Of a DNA stretch of 34,532 nucleotides, positions 24,345 through 33,489 are shown in pieces (positions within the stretch are counted from its first letter, which is position 1; each line of letters opens with the position of its first letter). Location: positions 116,922 through 151,453 of the forward strand of contig FR899741.1 of assembly GCA_000437275.1 (NCBI GenBank), written 5' to 3'. A model generated the notes under the pieces. That model searched no databases. It had not been told where the DNA came from and worked only from the letters and a program-made list of their open reading frames with translations. This stretch comes from Clostridium sp. CAG:411 (GTDB taxonomy: Bacteria > Bacillota > Clostridia > Lachnospirales > Lachnospiraceae). The position numbers and the translations under genes are program-made.

Positions 24345-27300
24345 TTATACAGATGCTAATTGCCAACTGCTAAACCAACGTAAAAATTTCTTTACATAAG
24401 TTACATCAATCGGATAACCGGAAATAACCGGATAGAACATAATAAATAATCCAATCGCACAAGCTGCATAGATTATGCAAGCAAGTTTTACATTTTTCCT
24501 TCCCTTCTCAGTCTTACAAGACTCATACAAATGATACATACAGTAACCAATCATAATCGTAATAAATGGTACACTTGGGAAATAGTGATAAATAAATGTA
24601 CAACGAGCTACGCCCATCCATGGTGTAAGCTGTGCCATATAAGCAACGCTTAAGAAAATTCCATTCTTATCCTTATAACGGATACTTCTATAAAGCACAT
24701 AGGCAAATGCTGGAATACCAGCCCACCAAACAAGTGGGTTACCAAACGCACTGATATTTCCCTGAATTGCACCAGATACGCCTTCTACTGCTGGCTTAAT
24801 TGTTGCCGTATAATACCAGATTGGTCTCTGCATGATTGGCCACTGGTACCAAGTAGAAGAAAATGGATGAGTAGCATCCAATTTAGAATGATAATTCCAC
24901 ATATCAATCTGATTTTTAATCATACGCTGAATCAATCCCATATCCTGTCCATTGTTAAATGGAATGTATGATAATGTATAAATCGTTCCCGGTATGATAA
25001 TAAATGCTAACACACAAAATGCTAATGTCTTAATCAAATTTTTACGAAAACTCTTAATTATCACTTCATTTTTAATGCCGTTCGTCTCTTCCTTTGGATG
25101 TAACCACGCATAATGGTATTCCATATACCGTCTAAACACAACAATAAAGAACACAATCGCCAAACCAATACCAGCATATACGCCTGGCCATTTACTTGCA
25201 CAACCAAGTCCCATGAAGATACCACTAAACAAAAGCGGTACAAACGTCTTTTTCAACGGTGTATCATAAAAACTCATACAATAATACTGATACATAAAAT
25301 AGAACATCAGTATGATAAAGAAGGTAACATACACATCAATTGTTGCAATACGTGTCTGTGTAAAATGCATAAAGTCTGCGGCAAACAAAGTTGTTGTAAA
25401 TGCTGCAAGCCATCCCTTCTTAAACACTTTTCTTGAGAACATATAAAAAATTGGCAACATAGCAATACCAAACAAAGTACCCATGATACGCCATCCAAAT
25501 GGACACATACCAAAAATACGAATACCAATAGACATAATAAATTTACCCAATGGTGGATGAGTCCATTCATAATTGTACAAATTCTTTGTCATCTCATATG
25601 CCGTTCTAGCATGATAAATTTCATCAAAATATGTACTATTGCGGAAAGTTGTAATATCCGGGTATTTTTTCTGTTCATCAAACAGATTTGCATAATCCGC
25701 TGCATTTACAGGTTGTACAGAATTTCCCTGTTCATCAAAAAATACAAGTTCATTGATTACTGTTTCGTTGGAATTACAACGAAGTCGTACATAAGGCTGT
25801 GTGACTGAAATATCTGCTGACGCCCAACAAAATACACTACTCATTGTAAATTTAGATGCCTCTCCACCTAAAGATGCCACATCCTGTGAATTTACAGAAA
25901 CAGGTGTCCATGTAACATTATCTGCACTTTCTTCCAAATAAAATTCACGATTTTCGTATCTTCCATCAAAATATGCTAACTTAGTTAAATTTGATGTTTT
26001 ATTTGTAAAGTCAAAATATATAGTATCACCCTGTGTATAAGTTTCCCAGTAAGTCTGAGGTGCATCCTTATCTCCCAAATTAAACAGAGCAATAGCGGCA
26101 TACACAAGTGTAATGGCAGCAATCGCAATCCAGTCAAACTTTGTCATCTTCATCTTGCTTTGACTTTTTCTAGGCTTCCAATCTTTCCAGTATTCCTGTA
26201 TCTTCATCAATATACCGTCCTTTTTTATTCCATGTAAAAGATTCTCCTCAACCGTTTCTTCTGCCTGACCTCTTTCTAAAATCAAATCTTTTATGAACAC
26301 CACAATAATGCAAACAAAAAGAAGTACATGTAAAACACCAATTACTCGTGGAAACTTTGCATGCCAGTCAAATTTATCCGGATAATACTTAAAAGCATGC
26401 CATATATTATTAACCTGTGCTATCGTTAATCCCATAAATATAAAAAGGTATTCTTTTCTTGGCTTGTACAAAAATGCTAAAATCAAAAGTACAAAGATTG
26501 GGAACATATACCTCTCATGTACACGGACTGACATAGTAAAGAAACCAGCCGCTATAAATGCACCAATTAGGAAATATTTACTTCCATTTTCTTTCTTTCG
26601 ATTGATATAGCAAAAGATTGTTGCCACCACCACAAGTAAAATAATAAATATAGTTCCCCATTTAGCGTAACTCATCCCTAAAGCTGTTTCATCCTGACTA
26701 TGCCAGTTTAAACCAAACATCTCCCAGAAATTATAAGCATTTACAGATGCATACTCATAAGAACTCATCGTTCCCGTATAGAGAGCAAGTACACCCAACA
26801 ACATCTGAAACAGCTTAACAAAGAAGTTACCTGTTGCTGCAGTCAATCCAACAGCCGAAACAGGAAGCCATGTCTGTGTGCCATTTGTAAGCGTATTAGC
26901 AGCAAAAGTAATCCAATACTGATCAAAACGAAATGGAATTGTACAAGCAAACATTAATAAAATAGCAAGTATTCCAAAACCAAGTTCCTTAAAGAAACGT
27001 TTCACAGAAAAATTATTTAAGATAACCTGATCTAAAATTCCATAAATCAAAACCGGTGTTAATACTAACGCCTGCGGTTTCATCAATATACTGATTGCAA
27101 ATACAAAATAAGACGGAATCAACTTATGCTCTGCAATCAATACGACCATCAATGCAATAAAAAATGTAAATACAGAATCCACCTGTCCCCACATAGCAGA
27201 ATCAATCAAAATAACCGGATTGAACAAATAAAATGCAGAAAGAAGCAGGGAAGCTCTTTCATCAAAATACTTGCGAGCCACTTTATAAATCAATGCACAA

Positions 27301-27707
27301 GTTGCTAAATCAAACAATATTGCAGGCATCTTCACTATTATAGTAGAAGTAGCCAAAGATGGTACCATATGGCGGAACCAACCTACAATCCACAAAATAT
27401 AAATATATCCAGGCGTATAATCTGTAAATCGATCCTGTATATTATAGTATTTTCCTAAACCATCCTGATATGCCCAGTCTGACCAATAAGAAAAGCAATT
27501 CATATCCGTCTCATATCCCGAATCAATCTTTGCTAAAATAAATCGAATCAGCAACCCAACAATCAATAATATAGCCAAATTTAGCCAATTGATTGTCTTA
27601 TTTTGCTTCACTCCCATTGTTACTGTCTTTTTGTTCAATATCATAGTAATATACAGAACAAATATCGCAAGCAAGTATACAATGGTAAACACATTTACCA
27701 GTCCCAT
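24345..27707 (-). CDS. Dual GT-C membrane glycosyltransferase (Gpi18-like half plus PMT-like half)
   Basis: 1120 aa with many membrane helices. The N-terminal half (about 1-475) carries GT-C signatures: an acidic loop SGYETDMNCFSYWSDW near 65-80, FTDYTPGYIY, DSAMWGQVDS near 170-180 and RVHERYMFP near 397-404, as in Gpi18-like transferases. After a helix (about 525-543) comes an extracytoplasmic beta-rich, discoidin-like segment (about 545-670). The C-terminal half (about 690-1120) resembles protein O-mannosyltransferase: YFDEIYHARTA, WTHPPLGKFI and QTRIATIDVYV. GT-C enzymes use lipid-linked sugars outside the membrane. GGAGG abuts the first ATG (27713) but is 6 bases before the ATG at 27707, which I chose. 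It follows the rhomboid-like gene by 39 bp. Sugar and acceptor unknown. Confidence 0.87.
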   Translation of the reverse strand: MGLVNVFTIVYLLAIFVLYITMILNKKTVTMGVKQNKTINWLNLAILLIVGLLIRFILAKIDSGYETDMNCFSYWSDWAYQDGLGKYYNIQDRFTDYTPGYIYILWIVGWFRHMVPSLATSTIIVKMPAILFDLATCALIYKVARKYFDERASLLLSAFYLFNPVILIDSAMWGQVDSVFTFFIALMVVLIAEHKLIPSYFVFAISILMKPQALVLTPVLIYGILDQVILNNFSVKRFFKELGFGILAILLMFACTIPFRFDQYWITFAANTLTNGTQTWLPVSAVGLTAATGNFFVKLFQMLLGVLALYTGTMSSYEYASVNAYNFWEMFGLNWHSQDETALGMSYAKWGTIFIILLVVVATIFCYINRKKENGSKYFLIGAFIAAGFFTMSVRVHERYMFPIFVLLILAFLYKPRKEYLFIFMGLTIAQVNNIWHAFKYYPDKFDWHAKFPRVIGVLHVLLFVCIIVVFIKDLILERGQAEETVEENLLHGIKKDGILMKIQEYWKDWKPRKSQSKMKMTKFDWIAIAAITLVYAAIALFNLGDKDAPQTYWETYTQGDTIYFDFTNKTSNLTKLAYFDGRYENREFYLEESADNVTWTPVSVNSQDVASLGGEASKFTMSSVFCWASADISVTQPYVRLRCNSNETVINELVFFDEQGNSVQPVNAADYANLFDEQKKYPDITTFRNSTYFDEIYHARTAYEMTKNLYNYEWTHPPLGKFIMSIGIRIFGMCPFGWRIMGTLFGIAMLPIFYMFSRKVFKKGWLAAFTTTLFAADFMHFTQTRIATIDVYVTFFIILMFYFMYQYYCMSFYDTPLKKTFVPLLFSGIFMGLGCASKWPGVYAGIGLAIVFFIVVFRRYMEYHYAWLHPKEETNGIKNEVIIKSFRKNLIKTLAFCVLAFIIIPGTIYTLSYIPFNNGQDMGLIQRMIKNQIDMWNYHSKLDATHPFSSTWYQWPIMQRPIWYYTATIKPAVEGVSGAIQGNISAFGNPLVWWAGIPAFAYVLYRSIRYKDKNGIFLSVAYMAQLTPWMGVARCTFIYHYFPSVPFITIMIGYCMYHLYESCKTEKGRKNVKLACIIYAACAIGLFIMFYPVISGYPIDVTYVKKFLRWFSSWQLASV

Positions 27708-27746
27708 TTTCATCCTCCATTCTGCGTACTACGCAAAGTAAATATA

Positions 27747-28649
27747 TTATTTTTTCACATGTTCATGTGTAAACAAATGATCGCTACAATATTCATAATT
27801 TCCATCACATTTTGAACAGAACCGAAATTCTAAATTAGGATTATCCAATTCTGTCCTACCACAGATTGCACAACGATGTCTTGGCTCTCCTGCTTTTGTC
27901 GAAGCGGTACGCACCTGTTTGTGAAATTGTCGTCTTCTCTTCACTTGTGCCATAGTTGGTCTTCTTGACTTCCATGACCAAAGTGCAAACAACAGGAAGT
28001 TTGCCATACTAACTAACATTGCAGTTCCCAGTACATAAGCTCCTCCTGCAAAATTTGTAATAATATTAAATGCAAGAATAACGCCATACAAATATCCAAG
28101 CCATTTTACTTTTAAAGGAATGACCATCATAAATAGTACCTGCACATCTGGGAACAAAAATGCAAATGCTAAAAACATAGATTGGAATATATAATCCAGT
28201 CCAATATACTGTATACCTCCAGCCGAAATACTTGCATATGGTATAGATACTCCAAGCAAGTTCTTATAGGAAATATATATAATCAATGCGGCAATAATAT
28301 TAAACACGATTCCACTAATGATATATAAGTTGAAACGAAAACTGCCCCATGCCTGTTCCAGTGCATTTCCAATCATATAATACAAGCTGACCTCAATAAT
28401 CAAAAAGAAAAATGATAAAAACATACCTGAACCGCTACCAATCGCATATGGCGCCATAATAAAGGTAAGTAGTCTCCATATCTGTCCTTTTGCCACCATG
28501 TCAAAATCCAGTGCCAGATAACTCCCATAAAATCCTGGTACAATCAGTTCTAACAACGTACCAATTACATACAATCCAAGAATATACTTTATCAAATTTG
28601 GTATTGCATATTTGCCGAATTTTCTTTCAAAATTGTTCAGAAACTTCAT
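27747..28649 (-). CDS. Rhomboid-like membrane protein with C-terminal zinc-ribbon-like tail
   Basis: 300 aa with about six membrane helices (residues 20-225). GQIWRLLTFIMAP (55-67) and LFPDVQVLFMMVIPLKVKWL (165-184) are typical of rhomboid-fold proteins. The catalytic GxSG serine motif and paired His expected of active rhomboids are not seen (ISAGGIQYIG and AGGAYVLG occupy the regions I would inspect), so it may be an inactive or derlin-like member. The cytosolic tail has C260/C263, C278/C281, C288 and His-rich HLFTHEH, a probable metal-binding unit. GGAG lies 7 bases before the ATG at 28649. It is expressed from a perfect consensus promoter and followed by the dual glycosyltransferase. Function unknown. 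Confidence 0.82.
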   Translation of the reverse strand: MKFLNNFERKFGKYAIPNLIKYILGLYVIGTLLELIVPGFYGSYLALDFDMVAKGQIWRLLTFIMAPYAIGSGSGMFLSFFFLIIEVSLYYMIGNALEQAWGSFRFNLYIISGIVFNIIAALIIYISYKNLLGVSIPYASISAGGIQYIGLDYIFQSMFLAFAFLFPDVQVLFMMVIPLKVKWLGYLYGVILAFNIITNFAGGAYVLGTAMLVSMANFLLFALWSWKSRRPTMAQVKRRRQFHKQVRTASTKAGEPRHRCAICGRTELDNPNLEFRFCSKCDGNYEYCSDHLFTHEHVKK

Positions 28650-28745
28650 CCATTCACTCCTTCTTTCTCTTTTTTAGCCTTTCCTGCCATTCCATTGTCA
28701 TGTACTTTTTATTACTTCTATTATTATGTACATACAATCCTTTCT

Positions 28746-28774
28746 ATTATACAATTTATAAAAATTTATGTCAA
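28746..28774 (-). promoter_or_regulatory. Perfect consensus sigma-A promoter for the rhomboid-like/glycosyltransferase operon
   Basis: On the minus strand TTGACA (28769-28774), 17-base spacer, TATAAT (28746-28751): no mismatch to consensus. Predicted start near 28739, giving a leader of about 90 nt. Confidence 0.9.
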
Positions 28775-28812
28775 CGAAAGAAGGTACTAAAATACCATAA
28801 GAACTCTTTTCT

Positions 28813-28861
28813 TAAAAATAAAAAAACAGCGGCAATAAGCTTTTCAACTTACTACCACTGT
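28813..28861 (-). terminator. Rho-independent terminator after the DUF5057 gene
   Basis: On the minus strand ACAGTGGTAGTAAGTT pairs with AGCTTATTGCCGCTGT (16 bp, four G-U pairs) around GAAA, then seven U and a further T-rich stretch. It starts 5 bases past the stop. Confidence 0.9.
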
Positions 28862-28866
28862 CCTCT

Positions 28867-31800
28867 TTAGTCTAATTTGAATTGTGCACGACGCATAATA
28901 CCGCCATACTGATATCCTTTTACTTTATACTTTCCTTCTCCTTCATAACTATATGCATAGATTTTGAATTTCTGAGAAGCTTGATGTTCCAATACTGCTC
29001 TTGGATACTTTATCGTATAAGTTATAACACCAGAATCAGAGGCCAGATCAGACTTCTTTATTTTCCAAGCTTTGTGTGTCTCCCCGTCTTCCTCACTGGT
29101 AATCGTAACTGGAGAAAGCGTATTTCCATTCTGATCTACCAAAGTATATCCATCTGACACTTCTTCGTACTCTTCGCCTTTTTTTCCCTGTACTGCTAAA
29201 GAAACATACACGAACTCAGCTTTCGTACTGTCATCATGCGCATAAAACTCTACATCTTCTGTCTTATTAAACTCTTTGTCTTCAGAATCTGCATCTACAT
29301 CAGCATATACAACATAACAGTCTTCATCCCCCTCTGGAATATTAAATCCATTTGTAATTTCCGGTTGTGGTCCTTCTACACCAGCACGTAGCGCAGCGAT
29401 CATAGTATTGATAAACAATTTTTTCTCAAACTCTGTCATTTCACTAAGTTTGGAATGTCCAACACCTGTATAGGTAACATTTCCCTTATTATAAATGTAA
29501 TAGTTATTTGCTGCATCATTTGGAGATGCACTATACCAGCCTTTTCCATTTCCTTTATCACTCAATGCAAACCAACATACCACATCATCTGACTCCACAT
29601 TCAACTGATACGCCTGTCCATGAGTTGTAGAAATTGGATAGGTACCATCCGAATTCTTATATTCAGACAAGTCAAATGGATATTTGGTAATCTGTCCCTC
29701 ATTGACCTCTGTTACTCGTTGTGTCGCATACGCATCCCCATCTTCAGGTGTAGAAGCCCCATCTGGAATACCAATATATGGCCATCCTTTTCCAGCATCC
29801 TTACCACTTTCTTGATTATTTCTTGATAATAAATTGATATACAAAGGATTATATGGTCCAAACCAACCATCAATATGATTTTTCCCCCCCTTATTCCAAT
29901 TTCTTCTAAAGTTACTGTATTGCATTAATGCCGTATAAGTAAATCCATACTTCTCGCCATCACTGGTTTTTGTATAATTATTACAACTTTTCTTGCTGGA
30001 AATTCGTTTGCCTTGATTATAACGATCCAATCCCATCGCATCACGCATCCATTTATTAAAGCCTTTTCCATTGGTATTTTCCATAAAAACAGAAGTGTTC
30101 TTTTCATCTTTCAAGGCATTTTCGTTATTAATCTGGGAAGTTAAATCGTGCGAGAACATGACACTCCTTCCTGCATCAATATAATCCTGTATATCCTTTG
30201 CAATCTTAGTATTGTTAAATTCCAAATCACGATAACTGTCTGCAAACCCAAAAATAATCATATCATATTTTTCCTGCAAATTCACTCTGGATAACTTCTC
30301 TTTATAATTTTTATCATACCAACCACCATGATCTTTATTGTAGTATTCCGAACCATCTTTTCCATAGGTAAAGTCCTGCAAATCAATTACGGTTATCTTA
30401 ATATCAAAATCTTTACTTACCTCATCTTGTTTCAAATACTTTGTAAAGGCGGAATCTGACAAATTAATCTGTTGTGCTTTTCCTCGTCCCCAATCAGTAT
30501 TATGCTTATTATTTCCAGCTACCGCCTGCACCTGTAATACATGTACCGTTCTTTTGGCTACATCATTATTCGTAAAACGAATGGTACTATAACCAATCTG
30601 CGAACAAACCATTCCAGGATTATTTTTCGGATACACTTCTATTTTCCATGTGAATGCACCTGTATAACTTGGATTCATACTAAATGTATAAGTATAATTA
30701 CTCCCATTACCCGTAAAACTCTTTCCACCTACACGTTCTGCTTTTGTAAAACGACCATCCGCATTTTTATCAACGTAAAAGTTCAAAACAAAATCCGCAG
30801 TAGAATCCTCTGGGTTGTCAACTTTGTAACTAAATGTAAATTTACGATTTTCGGAGTTCTTATCAAATTTATAAACATTACATTTACTTAAATCCGTATA
30901 TGTAGTTCCACCTGCTCGCAAACTAGAAATTGTAAGCGTTGGTTTCTTCTTTGTCAAACGATTAATTTTTTCATTTGCCTCTTCATCGGAAACAGAACGA
31001 TAATTGAAATCTAATGATAATAAATCATCGGCTCTTTCCTTTAAGAAATTACGCATATTGTTATTTGACTTGTCATTAAAATACATCGGACTATCTTTTT
31101 TTGCATCTTTAATCAATCCATCTGCCACTACAACTGGAAGCCCTGTATCCAAATAGGTCGTTAATTGTTTTTTCTTTAATTCTGTTATATCATTTCCAGA
31201 ATAATGTAAGGTACCACTATCTCCAGCATTAAAAAATGCCACACCATTTGAATTGCTGCCATTACTGTTTGATGTATCTGTCAATTGTCCATAATTAAAC
31301 AACACTTTTGCACCTAAATGGGCATAGATTACACCATTCATATGTTCATTTTTAGACGAATAATCCGTGATCAATTTTCCATTGCTATCTTTCTTTGTAT
31401 GCAACCCTTTTATATCATTACCAATATATACCAAATCATAGTTTGATGCCAATTCACTTGTCTTACCCACATACTCGGCCGTTGTCATCTTCGTAATCTT
31501 TAACTTAAAGGTGTCTTTTGTCGTGTAACTGGTATATGGTAATAACTGTTCAATATACGCTGCGGATAAAGAGAAATGATTTGCTGGTTCCAACTCTAAC
31601 ACATCATAGGTTTCTCCATTGATACAAGAACGAGGTTTATACTTTAATATTTGCACTATTTCATTCTTGCTATCTAAAAAGGAACTCGACTTATTCTGCT
31701 CAAAAGAAATGCCATTACAGTTAACCCACTTTCCACTCTTTGGCTCTAAGGAAATCGACATATCATTTTCCCAAAAGCTGGTATCTCCCTCTTCATGATC

Positions 31801-32931
31801 GCTATGTTTAATCTCTTTTTTACACGGTAAAAAAGTATAGGTATTCCAATAGGACGCAGCATTTCCAGACTGTAAAGCGTACTTTCCGCTTCCATCGATT
31901 AACTTACTTTCCACAAATAAATTATAAAACTCTGCCGGATCACGGAACATCGACATTAAATACAATTTATACATATTATTATTAGATGCTGCTTTGGATG
32001 TGCCTGCTTTATAAGTGGTCTTCTTAAACAGGTCGCCATTTGCTTCCCACGTATCCTTTGTCTTAGAAGCATACTTTACATTACGATTTAATTCATATTG
32101 TACCGTATCTACACTCTCGCTATCCGTAGATAAAGCATCTGTATAAATTTCTTTATCCATCATAATCGGAAGTGGATTTTCTTTGTCTGCAACATATTGG
32201 AAAATCGTTTTGACTACACTCCAACTTGCATCACATTTACCACTTGTAAATTTTTGTCCTGGATTACTTTCCCCTGCATAATTTTTGGCAAGGTCCTGCT
32301 GTGCTGATTTTGCTCCGTCTACATAAGATTCAGAGACATAAATAAGATCTGTCTTATCTAGCAATGCCTTGATATCACTTGTCTCAGCGGCATTCAAATC
32401 TTTCGCTGTAACGGTCTTTACAACAACCTTATCATCAGAACTAATCTGTGAAGAAAACATGCTTCGCAAAGAGTTTGTATTAATAGGGAATGACTTGCCG
32501 CCTACAAAGGTATACTTGTTATTTGCCTGAATGGAACTTCCTGATGCAGTCTGCTCCCAATATTTATCCATATTATCATAAATTTGGTTCAATTGCTTAT
32601 AGGTTTCTCCATCAATTGTTTTCTTTAACGTAACTCCGCCACCTGCAATCTTTGCAATTTCATCTGCCTTTCCAGCCTTTGATGCTTTTAAAATATCAAT
32701 AGGCTCTGATCCAGCCTGTAAATAACCAAGCTGGGCATAACTCATGTCTGGAACAATCTCCAAAATAACAAAATCCCCTGCATTAGCGGAAGTGGCTATA
32801 CTTGCAACCACATTAGAATGATTCTTCTCTTTTACTAAGAAATCGTTATTTAGAAAGTAACCAATTGTACCAGCAGCTAAGATAGCAAAACATACGAGTA
32901 AGCCGGTAAATGCTCTCCAGTGTTTTTTCAT
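28867..32931 (-). CDS. Giant exported DUF5057-type surface protein, 1354 aa
   Basis: A basic start and one hydrophobic helix (residues 8-27) give a signal peptide or N-terminal anchor with no lipobox; the rest is extracytoplasmic. The family assignment rests on FVILEIVPDMSYAQLGYLQA at 54-73, which I recall as DUF5057-type. Three divergent modules can be seen, each with a strand like VLELEP (57, 444, 798), a strand like DLVYIGND (195, 499, 890) and a strand like GLPVVVADG (252, 596, 919). The third appears to end with YTGVGHS...FINTMIAALRAG (1154-1184). An EF-hand-like loop DKNADGRFTKAE is at 721-732 in a beta domain. The tail (about 1190-1354) looks like beta-sandwich domains. AGGAGG precedes the ATG. 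It follows the CYTH gene by 50 bp. Function unknown. Confidence 0.85.
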   Translation of the reverse strand: MKKHWRAFTGLLVCFAILAAGTIGYFLNNDFLVKEKNHSNVVASIATSANAGDFVILEIVPDMSYAQLGYLQAGSEPIDILKASKAGKADEIAKIAGGGVTLKKTIDGETYKQLNQIYDNMDKYWEQTASGSSIQANNKYTFVGGKSFPINTNSLRSMFSSQISSDDKVVVKTVTAKDLNAAETSDIKALLDKTDLIYVSESYVDGAKSAQQDLAKNYAGESNPGQKFTSGKCDASWSVVKTIFQYVADKENPLPIMMDKEIYTDALSTDSESVDTVQYELNRNVKYASKTKDTWEANGDLFKKTTYKAGTSKAASNNNMYKLYLMSMFRDPAEFYNLFVESKLIDGSGKYALQSGNAASYWNTYTFLPCKKEIKHSDHEEGDTSFWENDMSISLEPKSGKWVNCNGISFEQNKSSSFLDSKNEIVQILKYKPRSCINGETYDVLELEPANHFSLSAAYIEQLLPYTSYTTKDTFKLKITKMTTAEYVGKTSELASNYDLVYIGNDIKGLHTKKDSNGKLITDYSSKNEHMNGVIYAHLGAKVLFNYGQLTDTSNSNGSNSNGVAFFNAGDSGTLHYSGNDITELKKKQLTTYLDTGLPVVVADGLIKDAKKDSPMYFNDKSNNNMRNFLKERADDLLSLDFNYRSVSDEEANEKINRLTKKKPTLTISSLRAGGTTYTDLSKCNVYKFDKNSENRKFTFSYKVDNPEDSTADFVLNFYVDKNADGRFTKAERVGGKSFTGNGSNYTYTFSMNPSYTGAFTWKIEVYPKNNPGMVCSQIGYSTIRFTNNDVAKRTVHVLQVQAVAGNNKHNTDWGRGKAQQINLSDSAFTKYLKQDEVSKDFDIKITVIDLQDFTYGKDGSEYYNKDHGGWYDKNYKEKLSRVNLQEKYDMIIFGFADSYRDLEFNNTKIAKDIQDYIDAGRSVMFSHDLTSQINNENALKDEKNTSVFMENTNGKGFNKWMRDAMGLDRYNQGKRISSKKSCNNYTKTSDGEKYGFTYTALMQYSNFRRNWNKGGKNHIDGWFGPYNPLYINLLSRNNQESGKDAGKGWPYIGIPDGASTPEDGDAYATQRVTEVNEGQITKYPFDLSEYKNSDGTYPISTTHGQAYQLNVESDDVVCWFALSDKGNGKGWYSASPNDAANNYYIYNKGNVTYTGVGHSKLSEMTEFEKKLFINTMIAALRAGVEGPQPEITNGFNIPEGDEDCYVVYADVDADSEDKEFNKTEDVEFYAHDDSTKAEFVYVSLAVQGKKGEEYEEVSDGYTLVDQNGNTLSPVTITSEEDGETHKAWKIKKSDLASDSGVITYTIKYPRAVLEHQASQKFKIYAYSYEGEGKYKVKGYQYGGIMRRAQFKLD

Positions 32932-32981
32932 AATCTTTACCTCCTAGATGCTCAAATCCTCTTGAACAATAAAACAAGTTA

Positions 32982-33464
32982 TCATGCTTCTTCCCAACGT
33001 TCAATCTGTGATAAATAGCTATTGCGATACCTGTAGTCCAAACTCACATCTTCTAAGAACCACTCTGGCGGAACAAATTGATCTGCCTCCTCTACACTGG
33101 CAAATTCTACCTCTGCAAATATCAATCCTTCTAAATAACCATGAAAGATATCAAGCTCCGCTTTTTTCCCATCCTGCAACGGGATCAGGTATCTATCTTT
33201 TTCAATCACCCTACCATCAATCTTTTCCTTCAAATGATAGAAAGAAGATTCCGTTAATGGAAGTTCTACCTCATTAGAAATTTTTGTACTATGTTCCTTT
33301 TCATTGAGTGATGTTTTTGACTTATAAGTTAAAATATAATCCTCATTTGCTTTTCTTATACGCACTACAGGCGCAGTACACAAATACCCTTGCTCCATGT
33401 GTATACATGTATATTTTTCTAATTCAGGTAATTGTTTAATTGTAAATTTCTTTTCAATCTCCAC
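32982..33464 (-). CDS. CYTH-domain protein (triphosphate tunnel metalloenzyme fold)
   Basis: 160 aa, a whole CYTH domain and nothing else. The metal- and triphosphate-binding pattern is in order: ExExK at the very N-terminus (MEIEKKF), VVRIRKA, YILTYKSK, NEVELPL, EKDRYLIPL, KAELDIFHG and FAEVEFASVEEA. Tunnel enzymes of this fold include inorganic triphosphatases, thiamine triphosphatase and CyaB-like adenylate cyclases. The short bacterial form most often cleaves tripolyphosphate. The start is a GTG at 33464 with AAAGGAAGG 6 bases upstream; it places ExExK at residue 2, as the family requires. It lies between a pseudopilin gene and the giant surface protein, an unexpected place for a cytosolic phosphatase. 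Confidence 0.9.
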   Translation of the reverse strand: MEIEKKFTIKQLPELEKYTCIHMEQGYLCTAPVVRIRKANEDYILTYKSKTSLNEKEHSTKISNEVELPLTESSFYHLKEKIDGRVIEKDRYLIPLQDGKKAELDIFHGYLEGLIFAEVEFASVEEADQFVPPEWFLEDVSLDYRYRNSYLSQIERWEEA

Positions 33465-33489
33465 TCGGAACCTTCCTTTCCTGTATCAT

